From positions 1 to 64,000 of the forward strand of contig NW_006768765.1 in the NCBI RefSeq assembly GCF_000204055.1: a stretch of 64,000 nt of DNA. The letters are read 5' to 3'. Positions 12,801 to 24,414 of the stretch are shown piece after piece (positions within the stretch are counted from its first letter, which is position 1; each line of letters opens with the position of its first letter). The notes under the pieces are model-generated. The model did not search any database. It was given only the letters and a program-made list of their open reading frames with translations, and was not told the DNA's origin. A program made the position numbers and the translations under genes. The DNA is from Melampsora larici-populina 98AG31. Taxonomy: Eukaryota > Basidiomycota > Pucciniomycetes > Pucciniales > Melampsoraceae.

Positions 12801-13931
12801 GCAGACGATGGTCGTACCTCTTCAAGCGGAAGTGAGACCAGGAGAAAGTACAGAGGAAGAAACTCTTCGTACTATCTCATCTCGACTTGGTGGAAAGGCG
12901 TTACAAAGTGGATTACCTCAAGTAAGTTTATTCTGACAATTAGCCCAATCGTGTGCTATTGGGTGGGCATTAACCTTGGTCATTAGGTGGTTGTAGACGT
13001 GCGAGAGTTTCGGTCATCATTACCTTCACTTTTACACGCTGCCAACTTTCTTGTAGAACCGACTACATTGATTGTTGGTGATTATATTATCTCACCTGAT
13101 ATGTGTGTTGAACGAAAAAGTATCAGTGATTTGATCCAGAGTTTCAATTCAGGAAGATTGTAAGTATTTGACCTAGAAAGAATTTGTTTCACTTCAAAAT
13201 ACTTTATTGACTTGAGGATCTAAATGACTAATTGATACTTCAATTTTTTATTAACTTCTAGATATCAACAATGTGAAATGATGACTGCTCATTATAAGCA
13301 GCCAATCCTATTAATTGAATTCGATCAGAAGAAATCTTTCTCGCTTGACGTAAGTGATTTCAGCTTCAAGCCCGTCTATAAATTATGGTTATTTTCGATC
13401 TTATCCTTCTTACACCAGTGTTCTTCTTTTGGGGATGATTAGACGTATAAAGACACTCGGGGAGCGGGTAGCAGTGCGACAAACTTAAAGGCACCCTCCG
13501 ATACAGATTTACAAGCTAAACTGGTTCTTCTAACTCTTAGTTTTCCAAAACTTCGATTGATCTGGTCATCATCACCTCAGGCAACAGCGGAGATCTTTCG
13601 AGAAATCAAATCAGGACATCCAGAACCAGATACCACCACAGCAAGTCTTATAGGATTAGATGAATATTCAAAAGCAGATAAAGCAGGAAACTTAGAGTTG
13701 ATAGAAGGTAGTAACAGTAATAATCGAATTTTATCAGAAGAAATGATTAGAAGTCTACCTGGAATGAATTTAATTAATTCAAATAAGATTTTAAGATCTA
13801 AAAAGAAAAAAGTGAATAATTTAAGAGAATTGTGTGGATTAAGTGAAAGAGAAATGAAAAATTTAATTGGAATTGAATCTGGTTCAAAACTTTATAAATT
13901 TGTTAATGAAGAAGTTGATGGGAAATCATAG
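9849..13931 (+). CDS. RAD1: DNA repair endonuclease XPF/Rad1/Rad16
   Basis: Exons: 9849-10099, 10181-10303, 10400-10457, 10547-10659, 10749-10902, 10970-11118, 11183-11622, 11712-12514, 12587-12724, 12805-12921, 12987-13159, 13262-13349 and 13443-13931. They sum to 3096 nt (1031 residues), a little longer than most homologues because of acidic/Ser-rich inserts around 350-600. The N-terminus begins with [20 protein letters not shown], as in the inactive helicase-like domain of XPF. The nuclease core lies in exon 11: VVVDVRE near 783, then the ERKxxxD motif (ERKSISD, residues 824-830), so the catalytic residues are intact. Exon 13 carries the C-terminal helix-hairpin-helix region ([15 protein letters not shown]). 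Known role: 5' nuclease of the Rad1-Rad10 (XPF-ERCC1) heterodimer in nucleotide excision repair and single-strand annealing. The start is set by the first conserved residues. A retrotransposon LTR begins 38 bp after the TAG stop, so the normal 3' end has been replaced. Confidence 0.95.
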
Positions 13932-13969
13932 ATTGATTTTAAAGATGATTTTTGGATGATATATATATA

Positions 13970-14579
13970 TGTAACAGGGCGGAGATTTACCCACGTTATG
14001 ATATAAGTTCTTGTATAACAAGAACTCGAGGTGAACGAAGTGGAAGAAAGAGGAATAAGATCACAGATCTTATAACTGTATTCAGAAGTTAAGAATTGAG
14101 TCAAAAGGGGCACGGGCGGAGGTTAGGATAACCGAGGCAGGTGAGATGCTTTCGAAGGAGTTCAATGAATAACGATGAAGGCAGAAAAAGGCTTTTAAAT
14201 GTTGTAAACAAAAGTAAGAAATATAATTGCATGTATAAAAAGATCTTTTATAGAGCAGATGATATGTATAAGAATTTGTAAAAGTAAAAGGTAACAGATT
14301 GATAAAAGATAAAGTGCAGAAACTATTACAATGGGAATAGTTTCCTTTATTTATACAATCTTAATACGAACAAGAAGGCTAAGGATGCCTTGTTTAGACT
14401 AGGCACAAATGACGATGGCATGTGCCTGGTTTACAATTAAATGTTCTTTTACTAGGGTCTAGTCTCGAATACAATACTTCGGTTTAGACTAGCCCTTTTA
14501 TAATGGCGGAATCCTTCGGTAGTCAGGTTTAAGCCATTTGTCTTAATGTAGCTAGTACAGGGCCTTCGGCCCTGCTACA
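13970..14579 (-). repeat. 3' LTR of the retrotransposon
   Basis: 610 bp, begins TGTAACAGGGC and ends GGCCCTGCTACA. It includes the palindrome AGTTCTTGTATAACAAGAACT-like block near its left end (14007-14027) and a GGGCC/GGCCC hairpin at its right end (14560-14573). It directly follows the XPF gene. Confidence 0.93.
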
Positions 14580-14580
14580 A

Positions 14581-14593
14581 CCATCCCCTTCCC
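14581..14593 (-). other. Polypurine tract
   Basis: On the minus strand GGGAAGGGGATGG lies immediately before the 3' LTR, the position where plus-strand DNA synthesis is primed in LTR elements. Confidence 0.7.
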
Positions 14594-14699
14594 AAACAAG
14601 CAATACTCCTGAATTGCGGAATCACAAGAGTTTGTTGTTGAGATAACGGTTTTCGTCATGATAAAAGTTTTCTTCAGGCTGAGATGATTCGTTCCAATC

Positions 14700-15080
14700 T
14701 TATTTCTTGTTATGAAGTCGGTTGGAACGACGCGGCTGAACAACCGGAGGTTTTGGGACAGGAAGAGGTGGAGGTGTTTCCACAGATGAAGGTTGATCCT
14801 GCTGGGGTGGTTTGATAGGAAGAGTTGTCGTTGGTACAGAAGACGCAACAGGAGATGATGACGATTGGTCCTGAGGAGTAGAAACGGTTTGATCCCGAGA
14901 ACTCATGTTTTCCGGAGCAAATCGTCCAACTAATTTAATCCTAGTAGGGCCAGCTTTCTCCTGAGTTTTCGCCAATCGTTTAGCTTGCTTCTTCAGATCC
15001 AAGGAAACCTTCAAGTCTTCTTTGGCGATGTCTTGAAGAAGTCGAGGGGGGAGGGCCCACGCTGAATTTTTGTCAATCAC
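14700..15080 (-). pseudogene. C-terminal tail of pol (after integrase)
   Basis: A 126-codon frame follows the integrase GPF/Y region. It is rich in Lys, Pro, Ser and Thr and ends in PRRSNRLHNKK. Stops in the 50 bp between this frame and the one ending at 15131 separate it from pol. It is probably the degenerated or frameshifted end of the polyprotein, or an exon reached through an intron at about 15085-15060. No chromodomain is recognisable. Confidence 0.45.
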
Positions 15081-15130
15081 TTAAATTAACAAAAGGATTA
15101 AACCTGTTCCTTTGTAAAGCCATTCAAGAG

Positions 15131-18100
15131 TCAGATCCGATATACGTTATTACCGAGAGAATCAAGGATCTCAAACGGTCCGTACCAATGAGGTTCCCCT
15201 TTTGTATGGGCCTCATTACGAAGTTTTACCTTGTCGCCTACTTCATAAGTGACAAGACGGGAGGCAACTTTCCCCGTTACTTCATCAACCTCAAATTGTT
15301 TGTCGAAACAGGCTTTATTAACCGCCGCTCTCTCGACTGACAATTTGGAGGCCTTCTGCCTGGCAAGTCAAAGCTTATCCAGGCGAGCTTCTTGCATGCT
15401 CGGATCATTATCCACAACGGGAGCTCGAAGAGTGGCTGGGTTGCCTAACAATCTAGGGCTAACCCCGTAGAGTAGCTCGAAAGGCGACCAACCCGTGACT
15501 GTACTCTTATTCACCCTCACGGCGAATAGAGCTTCAGCAAGATATTCAGGCCAACGCTTCGGATCTTTCGAAGTGTTAGCTTTGAACAAAGCTTTTTCCA
15601 GGATACCGTTAAAACGCTCGCACTTACCATTTGTGCGAGGGTGGTAACCAGAAGTATTAATCTTTCTGGCATGACAGCTTTTCAGGAACAGTGTCATCTC
15701 TTTTGAAAGAAAATTCTTTCCTCGATCCGAAAGGATCTCGGATGGAACACCATAGACCTGTATGAGGTCCTTCAACAAAGCTTCTGCCACATTAGCAGAG
15801 GTAGCCGTTTTCATAGGGACAGCAAGTGGCCATCCTGTACCATGATCAACCATGGTAAGGATCCACTTGTATCCATCTTGGCTTTCCGGCAGAGAAATAA
15901 AATCAACTGCCCATCGCTCAAAAGGATCAACGGGGGCAAGAGGCATTTGTCGAGCAGTTTCCTGACTTTTGTCAGGAGCTTCATAAATCTGGCACTCTGG
16001 GCACGATTTGCAATAAGACTCAACGTCTTTATATCGGCCAGGCCACCACCCTCTGTCCTTTAACAAAGAGATAGTCCCGTCCCTTCCTCTATGACCGTAC
16101 TTTCGGTGTAAGAGGTCAATCAGCTCGGCTCGCTGGTAAAAAGGGATAAACGGGCTCCTTTCTGAGCCGTTGCCTATCCACAGCAAAGTCTCTTCCTCGG
16201 CGTTATACTCAAATTCACGAGCGCCTCGGATAGCTGTCTCCATAACTGCCGCTGTGACCCAAGTCGGCAGTTCTTGGGATCCCCGGATGTAAGGGATCAA
16301 CAGGGGCCAATCGGAGACGTCCCTCAAACCGTAACGACAGTCCTGTATCAGCAAGATTTCGTGATCGACACGACGACTCAAGGCATCTGGTACAATGTTA
16401 GTGGGACCTGATTTGTATTCCACCTTGATCGTCATCTCCCCAAATTCCTCTATCCATCGAAGAAGACGTCTGGTGGGGAGTGCTTGTTTGGACAGGTACG
16501 TAAGAGTGACATGGTCTGTTCTTACTACCGTGTCGCAAACGGCACCCTCGACGTAATTTCGCCACTTCCTCCACGCATGGATGATGGCGAGCAGCTCTCT
16601 TTCCTGAGCTGGATAATTACGCTGAGCCGCATTCAGCTTGGTGGAGTCAAATGCGATAGGATGTTCCTTTCCGTCGGAACCAACCTGAAGGAGAACGGCA
16701 CCGACTGCGAAGTCGCTTGAATCCGTCTCAATAATATAGGCTTTGGATGGATCTGGGTTGATCAAAATAGGTGGTTCCATCAGAGCTTTCTTCATTGTAA
16801 TGAAGGATGCTTCATGTTTTGGAGTCCACACCACTTTGGATTTCTTAGTAACGTTCCCTCCAGTTAATTCATGAAGAGGGGACACTATTTTCGAAAATCC
16901 TTTAACAAATCGCCTATAATAGCCGGTCAAACCTAAAAAGGCTCGAACATCAGTTACCGTAGCAGGACGTGGCCATGCTTGAATAGCCTCAAGTTTGTCC
17001 TTCATAGGACGAACTCCTGCTGCCAAAACCATGTGACCAACGAATTGTATTTCGTTGGCGAACAGCTCAGACTTTGCTCCACTAACTTTTAGTTCATGGC
17101 GCGCCAAAGCTTCCAAGACCAGTCGCACATGTTCGGCATGGTCCTTATCATTCCGGGAATATACAAGTATATTGTCCATATATACCTGGACAAACTTATC
17201 CAGGTAGGGTCGTAATATATCACTCATCATTCTTTGGAACGTACTTGGTGCATTCACCAAGCCAAATGGCATCACGAGCCACTCGTAATGCCCATACCTA
17301 GTGCTAAAAGCAGTTTTAGGCACGTGATCAGGTGAGATTCTCATCTGGTGAAATCCTTGTTGAAGATCAAACTTGGAATAACGTGTGGAACCGTGAAGCT
17401 GATCAAAACAATCTTGGATCAAAGGTAATGGATGCCGATCTCGCTTTGTTAGCGAGTTGACAGCTCGATAATCAACACAAAACCTCAGTTTACCAGCAGC
17501 GTTTTTGGCGAATAAAACTGGCAAAGACCAAGGTGAGGTAGAAGGTTGAATGAACCCATTCTTCTCCAAAACTTCGAGTTTCTTCTGAAGTTCTGTAAGA
17601 AGTAACAGTGACATGCGTCTAACAGCCTGTGCTACTGGTTTTTCATTACCAGTATCGATAAGGTGTTGGACTGTCCTCTCCTTTTTGGAGGCAGACGAAA
17701 TCTCGTCAAACAAATCCCGATACTTTTCCACAATCTCAGAAGCAATCCTCCTGAGATTTGGATCGTCGGTAGAAATCTTGGGAAGAACCGTAGGGGGTTC
17801 TTCCCTCGGCCCTTCGACTTCATCTATTGAGTGAATGAAGTATGAACCATAGACTAGCCAGGACTCTACGTTTTTCTTTCGCATGAATCGCCGCATCTGG
17901 CTCCTTGTACTAGGAGCATCATCACATTCTTGAAGGTGAACCTCACCATCTATGAGGTGCAAAGTTTCAACCGGGCTTGAAATGGCCGCGGGTCGAAAAG
18001 ACTGCTCCTTTCCAGCAAAGTCTCGAAGGACCCAAGTCCCCGAGGCCCAATCCGTCGAGACGGCGTATGTGCCAATCCAATCCATACCCAGGATTACGTC

Positions 18101-18757
18101 AAATGACGCCAACGGAGCTACACGAAGCTCATGACTGATTGACACTAGACCAAAGTCTATGTTGAGTCCAGCGAGGTGATTACACTTCTGAGCTTTCCCC
18201 CACACGCCGTAAACTACGGGGCGCGACGGATTCCTTTGTGTGATAATCTTCCTATTATCGACATAATTTTGCGAAATATAAGATTGCTTCGCACCAGTGT
18301 CTATTAATAGCCTGGTGGACACATTGTCTAGTGTTAAGACAAAATCGACTCTAGGCATTCCTGAGTCTGTTTCAATAGCAGCCAAATGATCGCGGAAGCT
18401 ATCCGTGACCATTCCAGAGGTTAAAACACCGGGCTCACTGGCCGGTGAGAATGCGGTAGATTTGACCGCTGTTTGACAGCACATCTCCTTACATGGAGCG
18501 CTTGGTAAATAGTCGTAAAGACTAGGAGCGATTTTCGAAGGCTGTTTCTCGCATTGAGACAAAACACTCTTAGTCTTCGAACTCTTAGCCGTTTTAAGGG
18601 GCTTGGATGAAATAATTTTCTCACATGAAGTCAATTTGACTTCGGGCTCACAAATAACATCACAATAATCCAAAGATTGATCACTAGCGGTGGTAATGAC
18701 AGTATTATTACTAGCAGTGATAAAGACAGTAGATGATGTTGTAGACAGATCAGGCAA
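15131..18757 (-). pseudogene. pol: pol polyprotein: protease, RT, RNase H, integrase (interrupted)
   Basis: Open from about 18757 to a TGA at 15368-15370, then open again in the same frame to 15131. Order: Ser/Thr-rich leader; aspartyl protease (LLIDTGAKQSYIS); reverse transcriptase with LRFCVDYRAVNSLTKRDRHP and the catalytic box YMDN; RNase H (IIETDSSDFAVGAVL); integrase zinc finger (HRKYGHRG..CKSCPEC); integrase core (WAVDF, LSDRGKNF, NGKCERFNG); GPF/Y module (WYGPFEILDSLGNNVYRI). The frame lies -1 relative to gag, which ends at 18784, so frameshifting would be needed for Gag-Pol. Two defects are visible. The second Asp of the RT YxDD box is Asn (codon 17171-17173). The stop at 15368 sits where Arg is expected. 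Both fit C-to-T changes in TCG. Confidence 0.9.
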
Positions 18758-18783
18758 TACAATAGGAGCAAAGATTGTATCGC

Positions 18784-20475
18784 CTAGGCTTTTGACTCCC
18801 CAGAGCCACTAGCCACGGCATTAGAAGAAGAACCGCTACCTTTATTTTTCTTAAAATAATTTAAGGTACGCGGTGAAGCTTTTTCAGGACAAATATGATT
18901 AACCAACGTGCCAAAACGATGACCCTTCTTCCCACAATTGTAACAGACCACGTCGGACTTGCCACCTTCTGGATTTTTCCTCTTGTTATTCTTCTTATTG
19001 TTGGATGAATGATTTTGAGGAGTCGAAACGGTATTAACATGGTCCTTCTCAGATCGTAGTTGGTTGTCTCTATCGATAGCACATAAAGTGACCTGCGAAA
19101 ACGTCATAGGTCTCCCAGCTCTCGAATCGCGCTCTATTTCACCTTGAACGTATCTGTGTAGATAAGGAGGTAATTTGTTGAGGAAAACCGTGGATTCTTG
19201 ATATTCGAATCCCAAGTAGATAGCATCGTTTTGGAGAACTCGAAAACGGGCAACCGCATCACAGACCTTCTCATTCGGACGGAATTTGAAGTTATCGAAT
19301 CTCCCTTGGATGTTGATAAGGGAGAGCAAACTGGGGAACGCATTGATTACGAAATCTTCCAATTCGGAATAGGTGCTAGGACAATTTGGTGATCCGATAA
19401 CTTGACGAAGTTCAGTTAAAGCAGCACCGTCGAGAAACTGAAATCCAATGTAATGCCATACTGCTTCATCAACATTGAGGAGCATGAGGTCTTTGGCTAA
19501 ATTAGCAAACCAAAGTGGGGCGTCATAAGAACTGGTACCGTCGAATTTTTCGAATTTTTGAATGGCCAGTGTCTTGCAAATTTTGTGATAATCTTTATCA
19601 CGGGAAATTCCAGCTTCAGGTGGCTGAGAATATCAAGTCAAACTGGTGAAACCGGGCTGAGTTCCAGGTCGGACAGAAGGACCCACAGAATCTCTAACCG
19701 TTATTTGGTGGATGAGCTGTTGAGCCGGCGTCGAAACAGGGTTAGGGATGATTGTCGAATCCGACAGAGTGACACTTTCGATGCGTTGAGAGAGTCGAGT
19801 TCTTTCGGCTTCAGAGGCAGCCTTCCATTGACGAAAGGCGGCGACCTCGTTTGGATCTTCAATTGGATCAATGACAAGTGGCTTGGACTCTTGACGGTGA
19901 TAATCTTGGTCATTGAGAACGTCGTCCATAGGTTCCATAGAAGAGGCCGAGACTGATTTCCGTTCACGTGGAACGTAACCAGTAAGGGGGTAAGACTGTG
20001 ATGCTTCGTTGTTGGCGCGAGTCTTACCTTTGTTGGTAGGAGCTTCTTGTTGCTTCTTATCAAACAAAGAGGAGGTCTTCTTCCCAGGAGCAGGGGGCAT
20101 CGTGTTGGCTGGGGGGGCAGCCGGAGTTTGACCGACAGATCCATCCGTAGGTAAAGCAGGATTCTTGTATGTGGTCGGGGATTCAACTTCAAGACGTTGT
20201 TCACCGTCCGAGTTGATGCCAAGCAAGCGTTGGACAACCGGAGGAATCGAAAGAAGTCGTTTTTCCTTGTGGGTCTTCAAGGTTTGAAAGTAAACCTCAT
20301 CCCAACTCTCAAAGTTATCAACCTTAGCCTTGTCCCACACACCGTAGTTTGGATCCCAGGTGGTAGAGAGGACTTCCGGGAGTTCGAGGATAATCTTTTT
20401 AACATCCTCGTCAGTAAGAGGGATATGAGAGCCAGCTCGGCGACCAGAAGATTGGGGGACAGATTTTCCGGACAT
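18784..20475 (-). pseudogene. gag: gag polyprotein with zinc knuckle (interrupted by TGA)
   Basis: One frame from the ATG at 20475 to the TAG at 18784, broken by a TGA at 19633-19635. The N-terminal 280 codons are a polar region (MSGKSVPQSSGRR, then KWPQ/Ser-rich). After the stop come a retrotransposon gag domain (about 19485-19050; FEYQESTVFLNKLPPYLHRY) and a zinc knuckle. The knuckle reads CYNCGKKGH then nine residues before the last Cys, instead of the usual four. The C-terminus is Ser/Gly-rich. The frame on both sides of the TGA is the same, so a single CGA to TGA change explains the break. Confidence 0.88.
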
Positions 20476-20739
20476 GACTGTTATCTAATGTTTTACTAAA
20501 CAAAAGGAATCAGATGTTAGATATTTGGATATCTTTTTCTCTCTTCTTTTCAACTTAGCTCGAATTTAGACTCACTTGTTTCGGAAAAAAAAAATTTAGA
20601 TCTAATACGTTCTGAAGAAGTTATTGACAGTGAAAAAAGACAAGTCTTTTTGAATCTGTTAAAACTTAAAATATAGACAAAAAGAAATTTTTTTTTTTGA
20701 AAGGTCGTCAGGATCAATTTTTTCAAATAAAAAAAAGAA

Positions 20740-20752
20740 GCTCTCGCTACCA
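20740..20752 (-). other. Primer-binding site candidate
   Basis: One base after the 5' LTR the minus strand reads TGGTAGCGAGAGC. The first eight bases resemble the complement of the 3' end of a Met-type tRNA, the primer used by many fungal LTR elements. The exact tRNA was not confirmed. Confidence 0.55.
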
Positions 20753-20753
20753 G

Positions 20754-21363
20754 TGTAACAGGGCGGAGATTTACCCATGTTATGATATAAGTTCTTGTAT
20801 AACAAGAACTCGAGGTGAACGAAGTGGAAGAAAGAGGAATAAGATCACAGATCTTATAACTGTATTCAGAAGTTAAGAATTGAGTCAAAAGGGGCACGGG
20901 TGGAGGTTAGGATAACCGAGGCAGGTGAGATGCTTTCGAAGGAGTTCAATGAATAACGATGAAGGCAGAAAAAGGCTTTTAAATGTTGTAAACAAAAGTA
21001 AGAAATATAATTGCGTGTATAAAAAGATCTTTTATAGAGCAGATGATATGTATAAGAATTTGTAAAAGTAAAAGGTAACAGATTGATCAAAGATAAAGTG
21101 CAGAAACTATTACAATGGGAATAGTTTCCTTTATTTATACAATCTTAATACAAACAAGAAGGCTAAGGATGCCTTGTTTAGACTAGGCACAAATGACGAT
21201 GGCATGTGCCTGGTTTACAATTAAATGTTCTTTTACTAGGGTCTAGTCTCGAATACAATACTTCGGTTTAGACTAGCCCTTTTATAATGGCGGAATCCTT
21301 CGGTAGTCAGGTTTAAGCCATTTGTCTTAATGTAGCTAGTACAGGGCCTTCGGCCCTGCTACA
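20754..21363 (-). repeat. 5' LTR of the retrotransposon
   Basis: 610 bp, the same length as the partner LTR, with five substitutions: four transitions at CpG sites and one A/C transversion. It carries the element promoter. It lies about 430 bp from the stop codon of the downstream oxidoreductase gene and reads away from it. Confidence 0.93.
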
Positions 21364-21795
21364 TATAAGACTTATCTATTTTTATGCGTCTTCTGTATGT
21401 TGGATTTTCACGGAAGGTTTGGTTTTACTTTTGTTAGAGTTGTTTTGGTCTGTGTATATTTGGTCAACGCAAAATGTATATGTACCTTTCTTTAATTTAA
21501 AATGTATGTGATATATTTTCTTGTTGGTTTTATCAACAATCCGAAGGTTGTGCTTACAAAGCTTCAATCAGCTTCAAGATTTCAAAATTACAATTTCAGA
21601 CAATCTTGCATTTAGACAACTCCAAGAGTGATTTCATAGAGGAAAGAGAACTAACATTGGACGCTTGCAGTGACAAACCCTCGGAGGCTTCGTGAGATGT
21701 TTACAAGAAAGGATAGAAAAGGTTTATTTATTACAACATGTTGATCTCTAGAAAACCACACCTTCAAGATACGAAAAAAAGTACAAAAAAGGTTC

Positions 21796-24414
21796 TCAAG
21801 CTTCGATTTCCTTCAGACTGTCAAACCATCCACCAATATTACCAGCTCGACGATCACGAGCGCCCATGTGAATCTTATTTTGCCGTTTTAGCGCTCGCTT
21901 TACATAGGATACCTTGTTTGAATGATGCAAAGCTTTGTCGTTGGGCTCAGGGTTAATTGCATTGGAGTCGAGTGGCCATTCTTCTTCAAGTAACTCATTT
22001 AACTTGGACCCAACACGCTCAGCTCCACTCCTTGAACCTGACAAGTTACCGGCATCTGGACCTTCAAGCAACGAAAAAAATGAAAAGATTTGAATAATTT
22101 GAAGATACCTTGGAAGATGCCTTGTGAAAGACAGAACGACTTGCTTACCAAGTTCCAACGCCGCGTAACCCCCCATGACAAATAGAGGTAATTGTTCGCC
22201 CCACTGTAAACTCTCTGTTAAATGTGGTAGACCTTGGATTATTGGAGGTATTTGGTTCGACGAGTTATTGGGCTGATCGAGTTCAGTGTTTCTCATTTGC
22301 TGCAGAAGTGGTTGAAGAAAAGGGATCTTGCAAAAATTCAACTTTCCGCCTGAAGCAACAAAATCAATCAGAATAACTACACTCAAGAGGAAAAATCGTC
22401 AAGAAACTCGTTGGGAAATATATTTACCAGTTGATGCAACAATAAACCGCACGTCTTCCATTTGTTCAAAGACGGGTTCCGAAGCTTCAGGTGATTCAGT
22501 CCTCAACTTCAGCGACCAAGTTCCAGTTGATTTATCTCGGGTAGCAGTTTGTACAGTAGTATGCAAAAGAACCTTGAGTCGACCTTCGGCAACGCGTCTT
22601 TTGATTTGAAAAAGTGTTGAAGGATTAACAGATCCACCATTTCGAGCATTACGAACCATGTTCAATCGAGCTAGAAGAAAAAAACAAAATGGGTAAGGTT
22701 TTGAGGAATTCAGGAACCCGATTAACTTTTTACTTACCTTCTCTACAATCTTCTTGCCAGAAGTTCATTTTTTCTAAATTTCGAAAGATACCAGATCAAG
22801 TTTTAATTTTCATCCACCTCGAGAGGACAAAGCACAGAAAGAGGTTAACTCAACCTAGATTGCTATATTTGGTGACCCAGGAGAGTGGAAAATCGTAGTG
22901 CTTGGCTGCAAGGTCAACGTGATATCATTTGTTACGGAAAACCCAACGAGAAGCAAGATCAGCCACCAGGATAATTCCAGACTCGTTTTAAACATTTCAT
23001 CGATCTCTATTAAAATCACAACCTGAGAATAAACTTGACGTACTTTTCAAATAGCCACGACATATTAGTATTACTTTTCTGGCTCCTTTATTGATTGCCA
23101 GTTCACAGATCTGGGCAGAGGTTAGTCTGGTTTTGCAAAACCAAACAGTATGTCAAACTCGTACTCTCGTATCTAATCTAGATGATATCGTTTTCAGTAG
23201 CTAATGAGACTCACCCTCCTCCAATCACCACGATACTACCTCCGTCAATCGAACTCTGCTTGACAGAAGCTTTGAACTCATTATTTCCTCCTTTCGAAAA
23301 CCACAAAGAATGACACCAACCGTCTCCGTGATGAGAGTCAGTGATACTTTGACTAGGAATTAAGCAAGAGGGTACGATTGGAAATTCTTGAGGGCCAATC
23401 GACATGACGACAAATCTAGCTCCATATTTCTTTCCCTTCGAAGTTGTAACGGTGAAACCGAATCCTCTTCCTTCAGTCTTAACATGGAGTATAGAGTAAT
23501 GTATTCCAGTGACAGTGTCGTGCTTGATCACTTCTCCTAAATTATATCGTTTGATTAATTCGATTTGACAAAATTTCTGAAAAAGATCAGTGGTAGGTCG
23601 AAAATAAGAAGCTCTTTCTCGCTCATTCACTGCTCGACCTAAAAGCGCTCGTGATCTTCTACATTTTCTATCACCACCTTTTTCAGATTGTCCTACTGTA
23701 GGTTTTGTATTCTCGACTCCGTTCGAGGTAGCGCAAGCTGACTCTGCACCGGTTTTCTTGGCAAAGGCTTCTAGTCCATCCACGTCGGAGGGACCTGTGT
23801 TTTTGTGGTATGATCATTAAATTAGACGTTGTGATAAATTTCCGAAAAGTTTTCTATACTGACCAGGATGGAAGAACATAGGAGATCGTAAATGTGGAAT
23901 TTGAAGGTGATTGAAAAACCTTCGAATCCAGGTGTTCAAAAAAAATTAGTCAGTTCATCATAATGATTTGTTTTTAATGGTTAAAATTCCACTCGAATTG
24001 TGCTTACCCATTCCATCTACCTAACCAACCTTCAGAGGCATTTGAGTCCAAGGCTAAGATTTTAGTATGTATTCCATCAGTATCACTTCTGCCTAAGTTG
24101 ATTGATTGGCTTTTTCTACGAGTTCTTAGAAATGATAGTTTTGAATGTTCTAGATCTGTGTATAGAGAAGCTGGAAATGGTTCGCGTAAACGAGCAGCTA
24201 GTCCAAGTGCATGTGGACCTACGAAATATAAATGAAAAAAATCAGGATCTCGAAAGTTTTGTACGCAAGAGTCTGGAGACATTCAGGCTTGATGAGTTTA
24301 TCTTGATATATGAACTTCAAACATACCTCCACCAATGATCAGAACATCAAAAAAGTCATCATCTTCAATAGTCTCAATTGGAACTTCTTGATGAGCTTGA
24401 TGAGTATTCTCCAT
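21796..24414 (-). CDS. FAD/NADP-dependent N-hydroxylase-like oxidoreductase
   Basis: Exons (minus): 24414-24327, 24218-24008, 23919-23864, 23794-23215, 23126-23044, 22905-22855, 22773-22738, 22670-22428 and 22349-21796. They sum to 1902 nt (633 residues). An N-terminal FAD-binding Rossmann fold, DVLIIGGGPHALGLAAR, is split by intron 1. The conserved block HLRSPMFFHP lies near residue 108. A second nucleotide-binding site, IVVIGGGLTSAQICELA, near 305-320 is split by intron 4. A late VRNARNGGSVNPSTL segment is also present. This layout is that of lysine/ornithine N-monooxygenase-like (SidA/PvdA) flavoproteins, which use NADPH and O2 to hydroxylate amines. The actual substrate cannot be read from sequence, and no siderophore synthetase lies nearby. 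Intron 3, with its acceptor inside CGAAG, is the least certain. No signal peptide is seen. Confidence 0.82.

Larger units (their letters stand above)
13970..21363 (-). mobile_element. Complete Ty3-type LTR retrotransposon (7.4 kb)
   Basis: Two 610-bp LTRs (13970-14579 and 20754-21363) start TGTAAC and end CTACA on the + strand and flank gag and pol read leftwards. They differ at only five positions. TATA sits on both sides (13966-13969 and 21364-21367), the likely target duplication, although the site is low complexity. A primer-binding site and a polypurine tract are in the right places. The order gag, protease, RT, RNase H, integrase is that of Ty3/Gypsy (Metaviridae). The reading frames contain two in-frame TGA codons and a mutated RT catalytic motif, so this copy looks inactive. 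Confidence 0.95.

Noticed and set aside
22081..22127. Intron inside the last exon of the oxidoreductase (GTATCT..TGAAG)
   Set aside because: Its 47 nt length would shift the frame, while the unspliced frame is open to the stop at 21796.
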